In this document: piece by piece, positions 1 through 9,543 of the stretch
Position numbering within the stretch: position 1 is the stretch's first letter
Layout of the letters: each line of letters begins with the position of its first letter
Assembly (NCBI RefSeq): GCF_001544795.2
Contig: NZ_FCOI02000001.1
Span: forward strand, 186,001-250,000
Length of the DNA: 64,000 nt
Origin: Caballeronia temeraria
GTDB taxonomy: Bacteria; Pseudomonadota; Gammaproteobacteria; Burkholderiales; Burkholderiaceae
Reading direction: 5' to 3'
Program-made: the position numbers and the translations under genes
Notes under the pieces: model-generated
Databases searched by the model: none
The model's input: the letters and a program-made list of their open reading frames with translations, nothing else
Told to the model about the DNA's origin: nothing

Positions 1-35
1 AAGACCGGTGCCTTAAACCGCTCGGCCACACCTCC
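1..35 (-). tRNA. tRNA-Ser, 5' part only
   Basis: Read on the minus strand this is the acceptor arm, D arm and the first half of the anticodon arm of a class II tRNA with the GGCCGAGCGGTT D-loop typical of Ser/Leu. The anticodon stem begins CCGGTCTT, as in tRNA-Ser(UGA). The window ends just before the anticodon, so the UGA assignment is an inference. Confidence 0.8.
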
Positions 36-80
36 AGCAAGGCGCGTATTGTAGCGCAAGTCATGCCCCTGCAGGAACGC

Positions 81-1304
81 TCAACCTTCGAGCGATTTCG
101 TCGCCTTGAGCGCGGGAAAAAGCCGCATCCACAGAAGCGCGACGAAGATCGTCCCAATCCCGCCGATCAGCACCGCCGGCACCGCGCCGAACAGACCCGC
201 CGTCATCCCCGATTCAAATTCGCCAAGCTGATTCGACGTGCCGATGAACAGCGAATTGATCGCGCCGACGCGCCCGCGCATTTCATCCGGCGTCTGCAAC
301 TGCACGAGCGACAGGCGCACGACCACGCTGATCACATCGGAGGCGCCCAGCGCCGCCAGCGCAACCAGCGACACATACATATTGCGCGACAACCCGAACA
401 CGATCGTCGCGATCCCGAATGCGATCACGCCGCCAAAAAGCGCATTGCCCGCGCGCTGCCGCAACGGAAAATGCGCGAGCCAGATAGACCCGGCGAGCGC
501 GCCGACCGCCGGCGCCGCGCGCAAAATCCCGAGTCCCCACGGCCCGGTATGCAGGATGTCGCGCGCATACACCGGCAAGAGCGCGGTCGCGCCGCCGAGC
601 AGCACGGCGAAGAGATCGAGCGACAGCGCGCCCAGAATCACCGGCTTGCTGCGAATGAAGCCGATGCCCGAAAACAGCGCCTCGAACGACAGCGGCGCGC
701 GCATGCGCACGGCTTCATCGATCGTGATCGCCGCCACCGCGCACGCCGCGACCAGAAACGCGACCGTCACCGCGCCGTACACCGTCAGCGCGCCAAGCCC
801 GTACAGCACGCCGCCCATCGCGGGGCCGAGGATCTGCGCGGTCTGATTCGCGGAAGTCGACCACGCGCTCGCATGCTGCAACTGGTTGCGCGCGACGAGA
901 TTGGGCAGGAGCGCGGCCATCGACGGCGATTCGAACGCCCGCGCCGCGCCGGTGATCGCGGCGATCGCGTAGATCGGCGCGACGTCGTGCCATCCGTGCC
1001 ACGCGCCCAGACACAGCACGAGTGCGGCGATGCCCTCGATCGACTGGCACACGTACGCGATCACGCGCCTGTCGTACCGGTCCGCGACGTGTCCGACGAC
1101 GAGCGTCAGCACGAACATCGGCAGGAATTGCGCGAGTCCGACCAGACCGAGCGCGTATGCGCTGTGCGTGATCGAATAGACCTGCCATCCGATCGCGACC
1201 GACATCATCTGAAACGCCACCGACGACATCACCCGCGCGGTCCAGAAGAGCGCGAACGGGCGATGCCGCATCACCGAGTCCGGCGCCATCGTCGGCGCGC
1301 TCAA
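81..1304 (-). CDS. MFS transporter (EntS/MFS_3-like exporter)
   Basis: A 407-residue polytopic membrane protein of the major facilitator superfamily. Hydrophobic helices run throughout, and the loop between helices 2 and 3 (about residues 70-78, GHVADRYDRR) matches the MFS signature G-x3-D-R-x-G/R-R. The general look (RHRPFALFWTARVMSSVA at the N-terminus) is that of the enterobactin-exporter-like MFS_3 group, whose members export siderophores, drugs or macrolides; the substrate here cannot be told. Its ATG overlaps the stop of hemW by 4 nt (ATGA), so it is the last gene of the rph-rdgB-hemW-MFS operon and probably translationally coupled. Confidence 0.85.
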   Translation of the reverse strand: MSAPTMAPDSVMRHRPFALFWTARVMSSVAFQMMSVAIGWQVYSITHSAYALGLVGLAQFLPMFVLTLVVGHVADRYDRRVIAYVCQSIEGIAALVLCLGAWHGWHDVAPIYAIAAITGAARAFESPSMAALLPNLVARNQLQHASAWSTSANQTAQILGPAMGGVLYGLGALTVYGAVTVAFLVAACAVAAITIDEAVRMRAPLSFEALFSGIGFIRSKPVILGALSLDLFAVLLGGATALLPVYARDILHTGPWGLGILRAAPAVGALAGSIWLAHFPLRQRAGNALFGGVIAFGIATIVFGLSRNMYVSLVALAALGASDVISVVVRLSLVQLQTPDEMRGRVGAINSLFIGTSNQLGEFESGMTAGLFGAVPAVLIGGIGTIFVALLWMRLFPALKATKSLEG

Positions 1305-2524
1305 TTGTGCGGATCCTTCAAAAACAGCTCCTGGAGATCGTTGAGAAAGCGCTGGCCGAGCTCAGTCGGCGCAATACGGTCGATGTCGCGCGTGATGAGC
1401 CCGCGCTTTTCCGCATCGACGAGGGCAGGCTCGACCGCCGATAGCGCCAAACCCGTGCGCTCGATGAACGAATGCACCGGAAAGCCTTCCACGAGCCGCA
1501 GCGCGTTCAACATGAACTCGAAGGGCAGATCGCGCGGTCCGACCTCGCGTTCTTCCTGAATCGCGGTTTCGGTGGGCGAGAGCGCGTGGTCCATGTAGCT
1601 CGCAGGATGCTTGAAGCGCGCCTGACGCAGGATCTTCGACGGAAACGACAGCTTCGTATGCGCGCCCGCGCCGACGCCGAGATAATCGCCGAAGCGCCAG
1701 TAGTTCAGGTTGTGTCTGCTTTGCCGATGCGGCTTCGCATACGCCGAGACTTCGTAGCGCGCGTAACCGGCTTCGCGCGTGCGCTCGTGAATCCAGTCCT
1801 GCATGTCGGCGGAGGCGTCGTCGTCGGGAAGCGCGGGCGGATATTTGGCGAAAACCGTGTTCGGTTCCATCGTCAGGTGATACAGCGACAGATGCGGCGG
1901 CGCGAAGGAAATGGCCGTGTCGATGTCGTGGCGGCACTCGTCGAGCGATTGCTGCGGCAGCGCGAACATCAGATCGAGATTGAAGTTGTCGAAGTGCTTC
2001 GCGGCGATTTCGACGGCTTTCCTCGCCTGCGTTGCATCGTGGATGCGGCCGAGCGCGTTCAGATGCGCCTCGTTGAAACTCTGAATGCCGATCGACAACC
2101 GGTTTACGCCGCTCGCCCGGAACGACGCGAACTTCGCCGCTTCGAACGTGCCGGGGTTGGCTTCGAGCGTGATCTCGGCGTCGGCATCGATGGGAAGCAG
2201 CGCGCGGGCATCGGAAAGTAGACGATCCAGCCCTTTCGCCGACAACAGCGATGGCGTGCCCCCGCCGATGAAGATCGTATGCACCTGCCGTCCCCACACG
2301 AGCGGCAGCGCGCTTTCGAGATCGGCGCGCAAGGCATCGAGATAGCGGTCCTCGGGGAACGCGTCGTCTTTCCACTCGTGCGAGTTGAAGTCGCAGTACG
2401 GGCACTTGCGCACGCACCACGGGAAATGCACATACAGCGAAAGCGGCGGCAGCGACGTCAGCCGGATGCTGCCCGGCGACGTGAACGCCTTCACAATGTT
2501 GATCGTTTTCGGTCCGGCGCTCAC
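1301..2524 (-). CDS. hemW: Radical SAM heme chaperone HemW
   Basis: A 407-residue radical SAM protein of the HemN/HemW family. The 4Fe-4S site is C37-x3-C41-x2-C44 followed by a fourth aromatic position (CVRKCPYCDF), and the GGGTPS SAM-binding motif follows. HemW lacks the fourth cysteine pattern (CxxCxC) and the N-terminal extension of true HemN, which is encoded separately here at 46088-47470; HemW proteins bind and insert heme rather than oxidise coproporphyrinogen. The gene overlaps rdgB upstream and the MFS gene downstream by 4 nt each. The N-terminus is about 25 residues longer than in E. coli HemW, and an internal start is possible. Confidence 0.92.
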   Translation of the reverse strand: MSAGPKTINIVKAFTSPGSIRLTSLPPLSLYVHFPWCVRKCPYCDFNSHEWKDDAFPEDRYLDALRADLESALPLVWGRQVHTIFIGGGTPSLLSAKGLDRLLSDARALLPIDADAEITLEANPGTFEAAKFASFRASGVNRLSIGIQSFNEAHLNALGRIHDATQARKAVEIAAKHFDNFNLDLMFALPQQSLDECRHDIDTAISFAPPHLSLYHLTMEPNTVFAKYPPALPDDDASADMQDWIHERTREAGYARYEVSAYAKPHRQSRHNLNYWRFGDYLGVGAGAHTKLSFPSKILRQARFKHPASYMDHALSPTETAIQEEREVGPRDLPFEFMLNALRLVEGFPVHSFIERTGLALSAVEPALVDAEKRGLITRDIDRIAPTELGQRFLNDLQELFLKDPHN

Positions 2525-3138
2525 GCAAGTTCCTTCAGTCGTTGCAGCAGGTCACGCAGCGCGAGCGCGCGATGACTCAGCGCGTTCTTGCGCGCGGGAT
2601 CGAGTTCGGCGGCGGTTGCGTTGAGCGTCGGCAGGAAGAAGTGCGGATCGTAGCCGAAGCCGTTCGCGCCGCGCGGCGCATCGATCACTTCGCCGTGCCA
2701 GCGGCCTTCCGCGATGAGCGGCTCGGGATCGTCGGCGTGACGCACGAGCACGAGCACGCAGAAGTAGTACGCGCGTCGATCCGGCTGATTCGCCAACTCG
2801 GCGACGAGGCGCGCGTTGTTCGCGGCATCGCTTTTTGCGCCGCCGTTCATCGACGCAAAACGCGCCGAATACACGCCCGGTGCGCCGTTCAGCGCGCGCA
2901 CGCAGAGGCCGGAGTCGTCGGCGAGCGCGGGCAGGCCGGTGAGCGTTGCCGCATGCCGCGCTTTCGCCAAAGCGTTCTCGACGAAGGTCGCGTGCGGCTC
3001 GGGCGCTTCCGGCACGCCGAGCTCGCCCTGCGCGATCAGTTCGATGCCCGCCGCATCCAGCAGCGATGCGAACTCGCGCAGCTTGCCCGCATTGTTCGAT
3101 GCGAGCACGACACGGCCAAGACCATTGACATCAGACAC
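2521..3138 (-). CDS. rdgB: dITP/XTP pyrophosphatase RdgB (HAM1 family)
   Basis: A 205-residue house-cleaning nucleotidase that hydrolyses XTP, ITP and dITP to monophosphates, preventing their incorporation into nucleic acids. The N-terminal [11 protein letters not shown] motif (about residues 14-24) is the HAM1 substrate-binding signature, and ALADDSGL (about 70-77) supplies the metal-binding and catalytic aspartates. The C-terminal [10 protein letters not shown] segment is the conserved His-Arg motif. It overlaps rph upstream by 8 nt and hemW downstream by 4 nt, so the order rph-rdgB-hemW is one transcription unit, as is common in Betaproteobacteria. Confidence 0.95.
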   Translation of the reverse strand: MSDVNGLGRVVLASNNAGKLREFASLLDAAGIELIAQGELGVPEAPEPHATFVENALAKARHAATLTGLPALADDSGLCVRALNGAPGVYSARFASMNGGAKSDAANNARLVAELANQPDRRAYYFCVLVLVRHADDPEPLIAEGRWHGEVIDAPRGANGFGYDPHFFLPTLNATAAELDPARKNALSHRALALRDLLQRLKELA

Positions 3139-3889
3139 CGTGAATCCCCAGTGCTTCCTTCTGCTTCAGGATCAGCGCCTTGATGCCGCTGTCGGCGAGC
3201 GCGATCAGTTCGTTCATCTCGTCGCGCGTGAAGGGCGCGCCTTCCGCCGTGCCCTGTACTTCGACGAAACCGCCCGCGCCCGTCATCACGACGTTCATGT
3301 CGGTATCGCATTGCGAGTCTTCGTCGTAGTCGAGATCGAGCACGGGCGACCCTTCGAAGATGCCGACCGAAATCGCCGCGACGAACTCCTTCACCGGCGA
3401 CTTCGCGATCTTGCCCGACGCCAGCAGCTTGCCGACCGCATCGTGCGCGGCGACGAACGCGCCCGTGATGCTCGCCGTGCGCGTGCCGCCGTCGGCCTGA
3501 ATGACGTCGCAATCGATATGCAGCGTGCGCGCGCCGAGCGCGTTCAGATCGAACACCGAGCGCAGCGCGCGGCCGATCAGGCGCTGGATTTCCTGCGTGC
3601 GGCCCGTCTGCTTGCCGCGCGCGGCTTCGCGGTCGCTGCGCGTGTGCGTCGCGCGCGGCAGCATGCCGTATTCGGCGGTGAGCCAGCCTTGCTCGCGTCC
3701 GCGCAGGAATTCGGGCACGCGCTCGGCGATGCTCGCCGTGCAGATCACCTTGGTATCGCCGAATTCGACGAGCACCGAGCCTTCCGCGTGCTTCGTGTAA
3801 TGCCGCGAGATGCGCACGTCGCGCAACTGATTCGCGCGGCGGCCGCTCGGGCGCGGAGGAGAAGTCTTGAGCAGGGGAGAGTCGGTCAT
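3131..3889 (-). CDS. rph: Ribonuclease PH
   Basis: A 252-residue phosphorolytic 3'-5' exoribonuclease that trims tRNA 3' ends using inorganic phosphate. The whole RNase PH core is present: [10 protein letters not shown] at the start, the [18 protein letters not shown] block, the phosphate-binding T/R residues near [11 protein letters not shown], and the acidic [15 protein letters not shown] segment with catalytic aspartates. It is about 10 residues longer at the N-terminus than E. coli RNase PH and has a normal C-terminus, unlike the frameshifted K-12 allele. First gene of the minus-strand operon; divergent from yicC across a 240-nt promoter region. Confidence 0.95.
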   Translation of the reverse strand: MTDSPLLKTSPPRPSGRRANQLRDVRISRHYTKHAEGSVLVEFGDTKVICTASIAERVPEFLRGREQGWLTAEYGMLPRATHTRSDREAARGKQTGRTQEIQRLIGRALRSVFDLNALGARTLHIDCDVIQADGGTRTASITGAFVAAHDAVGKLLASGKIAKSPVKEFVAAISVGIFEGSPVLDLDYDEDSQCDTDMNVVMTGAGGFVEVQGTAEGAPFTRDEMNELIALADSGIKALILKQKEALGIHGV

Positions 3890-4129
3890 GGATAATGTTC
3901 GAGAGAATTGGACGGGAAATCCCGGCGAGACCCGCCGATTTTATCGTCATTCACCGGGCGGCGTCGTTCGCGCACCGCCGTCCGGGCGGGCCTGGCGGCA
4001 AAAATGGGATAATGCGCTTTCCTCGCCCGGCGGCCCAACGCAAGCCACTTCACAGGCACTTTCGACAGCGCCGGGCGTTTCGTATCGAATGGGTCTTCGC
4101 AACGAAGGCTCTCAATCGCGAGACGTACC

Positions 4130-5080
4130 ATGATCTACAGCATGACAGGCTATGCCAGCGCGACGCGCGAAGTCGTCGCGGATGGCGCGGGACCCAATGG
4201 CGCCGGCGGTTCGGGCGTCGGTGTATCGGTGGAATTGCGCACGGTGAATTCGCGCTTTCTCGATCTGAATTTCCGCATGCCCGAAGACGTGCGCGCAACC
4301 GAGCCGCAGTTGCGCGAAATGCTGATGTCCAGGCTCTCGCGCGGCAAGGTCGATATCCGCATCAACCTGAATCGCGTCGAGCAGACGGCGAACGCGGGCG
4401 CGCTCAATCGCGACGCACTCACGCAACTCGCCACGCTCGAGCGCGCCGTGCTCGACATCTTTCCCGACGCCGAGCGCATGCGCACCGGCGAAATCCTGCG
4501 CTGGCCCGGCGTGCTCGCGGAGAGTTCTGTGTCGCAGGAAAGCTTGCGTGAAGCCGTGCTCGCGTGCGGCAAGCAGGCCATCGCCGATCTCATCGAAGTG
4601 CGTGCGCGCGAAGGCGCGGCGCTCGGCAAAGTGCTGATCGACAACGTGACGGAGATGGAAGCGATCGTCGCGCGCATTACGCCGCTCGTGCCGGAACTCA
4701 TCGCGAAGCATCAGCAGAAGATCGTCGAACGTCTGCAGGACGCGCTCGGCATCGCGACCAATGAAAGCGGCGCGACGGTCACGACGAGCGTGCCGCGCGA
4801 GGAAATCGCCGAGCGCATCCGTCAGGAAGTGACGATGTACGGCATCCGCATCGACATCGCGGAAGAATTGCAGCGTCTCACCGCGCATCTGAACGAAACG
4901 CGCCACGTGCTGCAAAAGGGCGGCAAGGTCGGCAAGCGTCTCGACTTCATGATGCAGGAACTCAACCGTGAAGCGAACACGCTCGGCTCGAAGGCCGCGG
5001 CGAAGGAACTCGCCGATGCATCGATGACGCTGAAATTGCTCATCGAGCAGATGCGCGAGCAAGTACAGAATCTGGAGTAA
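4130..5080 (+). CDS. yicC: YicC-family endoribonuclease
   Basis: A 316-residue member of the YicC/YloC family. It opens with MIYSMTGYASATREV, the family's most conserved block, has the ELRTVNSRFLDL motif near residue 40, and ends with the conserved NREANTLGSKAAAKELADASMTLK region. Family members are endoribonucleases implicated in RNA turnover and stationary-phase survival. It is about 25 residues longer than the E. coli protein because of a Gly-rich insert (about residues 18-32). It lies 9 nt upstream of gmk, the usual yicC-gmk-rpoZ-spoT arrangement. Confidence 0.9.
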   Translation: MIYSMTGYASATREVVADGAGPNGAGGSGVGVSVELRTVNSRFLDLNFRMPEDVRATEPQLREMLMSRLSRGKVDIRINLNRVEQTANAGALNRDALTQLATLERAVLDIFPDAERMRTGEILRWPGVLAESSVSQESLREAVLACGKQAIADLIEVRAREGAALGKVLIDNVTEMEAIVARITPLVPELIAKHQQKIVERLQDALGIATNESGATVTTSVPREEIAERIRQEVTMYGIRIDIAEELQRLTAHLNETRHVLQKGGKVGKRLDFMMQELNREANTLGSKAAAKELADASMTLKLLIEQMREQVQNLE

Positions 5081-5089
5081 TGCAACATC

Positions 5090-5764
5090 ATGCCGAATAC
5101 CACGCACCGCTCGCATAGCCACTACACGGGCATCTATCCCGGCAATCTGTTCATGGTCGTCGCGCCCTCGGGCGCGGGCAAGTCGACGCTCGTGAACGCG
5201 CTGCTCGCCGAGGACAAGGAGATCCTGCTGTCGGTTTCGTACACGACGCGCGAGGCGCGCTCGAAGGAGACCAACGGCGTGCAGTATCACTTCGTGTCCG
5301 TCGATGAATTCATGGAGCGGCGCGACAAGGGCGAGTTTCTCGAAAGCGCCGAAGTGCACGGCAACTACTACGCCACGTCGAAGCTGTGGATCGCCGAGCA
5401 GATGCAGCAGGGCCACGACGTGCTGCTCGAAATCGACTGGCAGGGCGCGCAGCAGGTGAAGAAGCAGTTCCGCAATGCGGTGGAGATTTTCATCCTGCCG
5501 CCGTCGCTCGACGCGCTCGAAGATCGCCTCAAGAAACGCGGCCAGGATTCCGAAAAAGTGATCGTGCGGCGCCTGCTCGCGGCCGGTAGCGAAATGGCGC
5601 ATGCATCGGAAGCGGAGTATGTCGTCATCAACGAGAACTTCGATCGCGCGCTCAACGAACTGCGCTGTCTCGTCGCCGCGACGCGCCTGCGCTTCACGTC
5701 GCAATACGCCCGCAACACGCAGCTTTTCGTGGACCTCGGCATCCACTCCACGCCGCAATCGTGA
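5090..5764 (+). CDS. gmk: Guanylate kinase
   Basis: A 224-residue enzyme that phosphorylates GMP to GDP with ATP. The P-loop APSGAGKST is at residues 25-33 and the GMP-binding segment [19 protein letters not shown] follows (about 50-68), with YAT and the LLEIDWQGA motif further on. It sits directly after yicC and upstream of rpoZ-spoT, so guanine nucleotide supply and (p)ppGpp metabolism are encoded side by side. The N-terminus is about 15 residues longer (His-rich) than E. coli Gmk. Confidence 0.95.
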   Translation: MPNTTHRSHSHYTGIYPGNLFMVVAPSGAGKSTLVNALLAEDKEILLSVSYTTREARSKETNGVQYHFVSVDEFMERRDKGEFLESAEVHGNYYATSKLWIAEQMQQGHDVLLEIDWQGAQQVKKQFRNAVEIFILPPSLDALEDRLKKRGQDSEKVIVRRLLAAGSEMAHASEAEYVVINENFDRALNELRCLVAATRLRFTSQYARNTQLFVDLGIHSTPQS

Positions 5765-5773
5765 CGCACTGCA

Positions 5774-5807
5774 GTGACCGGGTCGACCCGGTCACATAAG
5801 GTAGAAT
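5774..5807 (+). promoter_or_regulatory. 22-bp perfect palindrome overlapping putative rpoZ promoter
   Basis: Positions 5774-5795 form an uninterrupted perfect palindrome (GTGACCGGGTC followed by its reverse complement). A -10-like TAGAAT lies at 5802-5807, so the palindrome would cover the -35 region of a promoter for rpoZ-spoT. There is no T-run after it, so an operator is a better reading than a terminator for gmk. No binding protein can be named. Confidence 0.45.
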
Positions 5808-5834
5808 AAAACCCATATTCCGAAGGAAACAAAC

Positions 5835-6038
5835 ATGGCCCGCATCACCGTCGAAGACTGCCTGAAACAAATCCCGAATCGCTTCGAGCTCGCGCTTGCG
5901 GCAACGTATCGCGCGCGCCAGCTCGCGCAGGGCCACACGCCGAAGATCGAAAGCCGCGACAAGCCGACCGTCGTCGCGCTGCGCGAGATCGCGGCCGGTC
6001 AGGTTGGCATCGAAATGTTGAAGAAGGTGCCCGTCTAA
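5835..6038 (+). CDS. rpoZ: RNA polymerase omega subunit
   Basis: A 67-residue protein with the omega signature: [29 protein letters not shown] at the N-terminus and [16 protein letters not shown] further on. Omega helps beta-prime fold and, in proteobacteria, forms part of ppGpp binding site 1 on RNA polymerase, which fits its place directly upstream of the (p)ppGpp synthetase/hydrolase. Length is normal for Betaproteobacteria, shorter than the 91 residues in E. coli. A GAAGGAAAC ribosome-binding site precedes the ATG. Confidence 0.95.
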   Translation: MARITVEDCLKQIPNRFELALAATYRARQLAQGHTPKIESRDKPTVVALREIAAGQVGIEMLKKVPV

Positions 6039-6110
6039 GGGCTGCAGTTCTACACGGTTTCATTTTTTGCAACCGACCACACAACGCGCCACGTCACCGC
6101 GGAGGGGAAG

Positions 6111-8507
6111 ATGAGTCAGACACCGTTGCCCATCTCCACCGCCGTGGATCCCGACATCGAAATCGACGCCGATTCGCTGCTCGATGCCGAGAAGCCGCAC
6201 GCGGCGCGCAAGTACATCGACGCGGTCCTCGAACAGTCCTTCCGCCATCTGTTCGGCCCGACCGCGACGCCGGAGCAGCCGCGCAAGCACGACGTCGTTT
6301 CCATCGCGAAACTGACGAACGCGCTCGCGAGCTTCATCAGTCCGGAAGAGATCAAGGAAGTCAAGGCGGCTTTCCACTTCAGCGACGAAGCGCACCTCGG
6401 GCAATATCGCCAGAGCGGCGAGCCGTACATCACGCATCCGGTCGCGGTCGCGGAAATCTGCGCGGGCTGGAAGCTCGACGCGCAATCGATCATGGCGGCC
6501 TTGCTGCACGACGTGATCGAAGATCAGGGCGTGACCAAGACTGAAATCGCGGAGCGCTTCGGCGCGAAAGTCGCGGAACTGGTCGACGGCCTGTCCAAGC
6601 TGGACAAGATGGAATTCCGCAATCGCGAGGAAGCGCAGGCGGAAAACTTCCGCAAGATGCTCCTCGCGATGGCGCGCGACGTGCGCGTCATCCTCGTCAA
6701 GCTCGCCGACCGGCTGCACAACATGCGCACGCTCGGCGCGGTGCCGCCGGAGAAACGCCGGCGCGTCGCGCGCGAGACGCTGGATATCTATGCGCCGATC
6801 GCGCATCGGCTTGGTCTGAACAATACGTATCGCGAGCTGCAGGATCTGTCCTTTGCGAACTTCAACCCGAACCGTTACGCCACGCTCGAAAAAGCGGTGA
6901 AAGCGGCGCGCGGCAACCGGCGCGAAGTGGTCGGCAAGATTCTCGAAGCGGTGCAGCGCACCATCGCGGATGCGAAGATCAACGCGGAAGTCACCGGCCG
7001 CGAAAAGACGATCTACAGCATCTACAAAAAGATGCGCGACAAGCAGTTGTCGTTTTCGCAGGTGCTCGACGTGTACGGCTTTCGCGTCGTCGTCGAGAGT
7101 GCGCTCGAATGCTATACGTGCATCGGCGCGCTGCATGCGCTCTACAAGCCCGTGCCGGGCAAGTTCAAGGACTACATCGCCATTCCGAAAGTGAACGGCT
7201 ATCAGTCTCTGCACACTACGCTCGTCGGCCCATTCGGCGCGCCGATCGAGTTCCAGATCCGCACGCGCAAGATGCACGAGATCGCGGAAGCGGGCGTGGC
7301 GGCGCACTGGCTCTACAAGAACGGCGGCGCGGATCTGAACGACGTCCAGAAGCGTGCGCATCAATGGCTCAAGTCGCTGCTGGATATCCAGAGCGAAGCG
7401 GGCGATTCGAGCGAATTCCTCGAACACGTCAAGATCGACCTGTTCCCGGACGCCGTCTACGTCTTCACGCCGAAGTCGAAGATCATGCCGCTGCCGCGCG
7501 GCGCGACCGCGCTCGACTTCGCGTATTCGATCCATAGCGACCTGGGCAACCAGTGCGTCGCGGTGAAGATCAACAACGAGCTTCTGCCGCTGCGCACGGA
7601 GCTGAAGAGCGGCGACATCGTCGAAGTGATCACCGCGCCGTATTCGAAGCCGAATCCCGCGTGGCTCGGCTTCGTGCGCACCGGCAAGGCGCGCTCGGCC
7701 ATCCGTCACTATCTGAAGACGATGCGCCTGAACGAGTCCGTGCAGCTCGGCGAGCGGCTCGTCGATCAGAGTCTGAAAGGTTACGGCCTCGCGCTCTCCG
7801 ACGTCACGCCGGAAGTGTGGGAAAAGCTCGTGCAGTGGACCGGCAACAAGACGCGGCAGGAAATTTTCGCGGATATCGGTCTCGGCCGGCGCGTGGCGGC
7901 GGTCATGGCCAAGCGCATCGAGGTGCTGATGAACGGCATCGCCGACGACGAAGATCATCCGCATCGCGAGCATCACAACACGAACACCGCGCCGCCGGTC
8001 GTCATCACGGGCACGGAAGGCATGTCGGTGCAACTGTCGCCGTGCTGCCGCCCGATTCCCGGCGACGACATCATGGGCTACATCGGCATCGGGCTCGGCA
8101 TGGCGATCCACACGACTGAATGCCGCGTCGCGCAGCGTATCCATCGGCGCGATCCGGGCCGCTGGATCGACGTCGCGTGGGCGCCGCAGCCGGGCCGTCT
8201 CTTCGATGTCGCCGTGAAGGTGCTCGTCAAGAACACGAAGGGCGTATTTGCGCGCGTTGCCGCGGACATTACATCCGCGGATGCCAATATCGTGCACATC
8301 GCGATGGACGAAGACGTGTCGCAGGAAGCGAAGCTGCTGCGCTTCGTGATCCAGGTGAGCGACCGCGTGCATCTGGCGAACGTCATGCGCCGCGTGCGCA
8401 CCAATCCGGACGTGATGCGCATCGCGCGCGAGCGTCCGAGCGACGAACCGCATCACCGCAATCAGGACGGCGGCATGCGCATCGACCGCGAACGCGCCGA
8501 CTACTGA
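6111..8507 (+). CDS. spoT: Bifunctional (p)ppGpp synthetase/hydrolase (Rel/SpoT)
   Basis: A 798-residue long RSH protein. The hydrolase HD domain is intact (THP around H109 and HDVIEDQ with H133-D134), so the enzyme should degrade as well as make (p)ppGpp. The synthetase domain follows (about residues 270-390, with YSIYKKM and the YQSLHTT motif), then TGS (about 440-500, starting LFPDAVYVFTPKSKI), a helical/zinc-finger region with a CC pair (QLSPCCRPIPGD) and a C-terminal ACT domain (about 720-790). Betaproteobacteria usually carry RelA and SpoT; the intact HD site marks this as the SpoT type. GGAGGGGAAG precedes the ATG. The N-terminal 60 residues are an extension rich in acidic residues. 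Confidence 0.95.
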   Translation: MSQTPLPISTAVDPDIEIDADSLLDAEKPHAARKYIDAVLEQSFRHLFGPTATPEQPRKHDVVSIAKLTNALASFISPEEIKEVKAAFHFSDEAHLGQYRQSGEPYITHPVAVAEICAGWKLDAQSIMAALLHDVIEDQGVTKTEIAERFGAKVAELVDGLSKLDKMEFRNREEAQAENFRKMLLAMARDVRVILVKLADRLHNMRTLGAVPPEKRRRVARETLDIYAPIAHRLGLNNTYRELQDLSFANFNPNRYATLEKAVKAARGNRREVVGKILEAVQRTIADAKINAEVTGREKTIYSIYKKMRDKQLSFSQVLDVYGFRVVVESALECYTCIGALHALYKPVPGKFKDYIAIPKVNGYQSLHTTLVGPFGAPIEFQIRTRKMHEIAEAGVAAHWLYKNGGADLNDVQKRAHQWLKSLLDIQSEAGDSSEFLEHVKIDLFPDAVYVFTPKSKIMPLPRGATALDFAYSIHSDLGNQCVAVKINNELLPLRTELKSGDIVEVITAPYSKPNPAWLGFVRTGKARSAIRHYLKTMRLNESVQLGERLVDQSLKGYGLALSDVTPEVWEKLVQWTGNKTRQEIFADIGLGRRVAAVMAKRIEVLMNGIADDEDHPHREHHNTNTAPPVVITGTEGMSVQLSPCCRPIPGDDIMGYIGIGLGMAIHTTECRVAQRIHRRDPGRWIDVAWAPQPGRLFDVAVKVLVKNTKGVFARVAADITSADANIVHIAMDEDVSQEAKLLRFVIQVSDRVHLANVMRRVRTNPDVMRIARERPSDEPHHRNQDGGMRIDRERADY

Positions 8508-8568
8508 CGCGGCGCGGGTATGCGGTGTGCATGCCTGTCGTCGTCGACGAACAGGAGAAAGCGCCGCA

Positions 8569-9060
8569 ATGAACACTTCCGATCTCGAAGGCGCCACGCT
8601 CGACTATTGGGTCGCGCGCGGGCTGCACGAATTCATCCGAGAGATTCACTTCACCGACAGCGGAGAGACGCTCTCCATTCGCGGCAACGACCGTGGCAAG
8701 CCTTGGGACGGTCGCTTCCTGCCGTCGACGTCGTGGGATGCGGCGGCCGTCGTTCTGGAGCGCGCCTGCAAGCTGGAAATGCACGACCACGGGCGCGGCG
8801 AGGTGGTCTGCACGGTGGTCTTCGGCAAGGACGGCAAGCCGGTGGAAGGACGGGCGGAATCGCTGCGTATCGCGTTGCTGCGCGCCTTCGTGCGACACAC
8901 GTTCGGCGATACGGTCGAAGGGGAATATTTGCGTCGTCCGCAATCGCTGATGGGCGTGCGCGCCGAGCCGATCGGGGAGCCGAGCGCGGTGGCATCGGTG
9001 GAGGACGTGCCTTCGCCTGACAGGCATATCGGCGATATCAGTCCGGTGCCCCGGCCGTAG
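8569..9060 (+). CDS. NinX-like protein (DUF2591 family)
   Basis: A 163-residue protein whose start MNTSDLEGATLDYWVARG matches the opening of the phage NinX/DUF2591 family (typically M-K-x-S-x-L-x-G-x-x-L-D-x-x-V-A). Family function is unknown; members occur in lambdoid phages and as free-standing chromosomal genes. I start it at the ATG at 8569, preceded by AGGAG, rather than 14 codons upstream. It has no prophage neighbours here, so it may be a domesticated gene. The C-terminal 35 residues are low-complexity and Pro-rich. Confidence 0.6.
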   Translation: MNTSDLEGATLDYWVARGLHEFIREIHFTDSGETLSIRGNDRGKPWDGRFLPSTSWDAAAVVLERACKLEMHDHGRGEVVCTVVFGKDGKPVEGRAESLRIALLRAFVRHTFGDTVEGEYLRRPQSLMGVRAEPIGEPSAVASVEDVPSPDRHIGDISPVPRP

Positions 9061-9082
9061 CGACGTTCCGAAGCAGAAAACA

Positions 9083-9110
9083 AAAAGGGCCTTCCGTATG
9101 GAAGGCCCTT
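9083..9110 (-). terminator. Rho-independent terminator downstream of tRNA-Arg
   Basis: An 11-bp perfect stem (AAGGGCCTTCC with its complement) and a 4-nt loop, followed on the minus strand by TTTTTGTTTT. It follows the tRNA-Arg pair, which is transcribed leftward. Confidence 0.8.
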
Positions 9111-9117
9111 CGAAAGA

Positions 9118-9194
9118 TGGCGCGGCTGGCAGGATTCGAACCCACGACCCCTTGGTTCGTAGCCAAGTACTCTATCCAACTGAGCTACAGCCGC
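9118..9194 (-). tRNA. tRNA-Arg(ACG), copy 1
   Basis: A 77-nt cloverleaf with encoded CCA. Acceptor stem GCGGCTG/CAGCCGC, anticodon stem CTTGG/CCAAG, and loop CTACGAA giving anticodon ACG (read as ICG after deamination). The T arm carries the standard GTTCGAATC. Confidence 0.96.
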
Positions 9195-9295
9195 ACGCAA
9201 AACGGTACTGCTTATACTGCACTGCGCTTGTGGTTAAGCGCTTGATGTTTTCATCTGACCGGCGCGACCGCCGAAAGCGAAAACATCAGAATAGG

Positions 9296-9372
9296 TGGCG
9301 CGGCTGGCAGGATTCGAACCCACGACCCCTTGGTTCGTAGCCAAGTACTCTATCCAACTGAGCTACAGCCGC
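9296..9372 (-). tRNA. tRNA-Arg(ACG), copy 2
   Basis: An identical 77-nt copy of the preceding tRNA-Arg, 178 bp away and in the same orientation, with encoded CCA. The spacer between the copies (9195-9295) is AT-richer and contains no gene. Because copy 2 lies upstream in the leftward direction, both are probably processed from one transcript ending at the terminator at 9083-9110. Confidence 0.96.
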
Positions 9373-9543
9373 ACGCAGAAGCGGAATTATAGCCAAGGCC
9401 ATTCCGAAAAGGAAGGGCTTCGGGCCAAATTTTCGAATTTTCTATCGATGTCCCTCCGGCGAAAGAGGGCGTCGGCGTGGTAAGTTGATGTTTCGAAAGC
9501 AACTACCTCCGAAGTTCGACATCAATCGGCATCGACGCGCATC

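Noticed and set aside
63-1559. Long Arg/His-rich open frame opposite the MFS gene, and many similar frames opposite pepN, ribBX, spoT and others
   Set aside because: In GC-rich DNA the strand opposite a real gene stays open; these products are low-complexity Arg/Ala/His and have no start signals.
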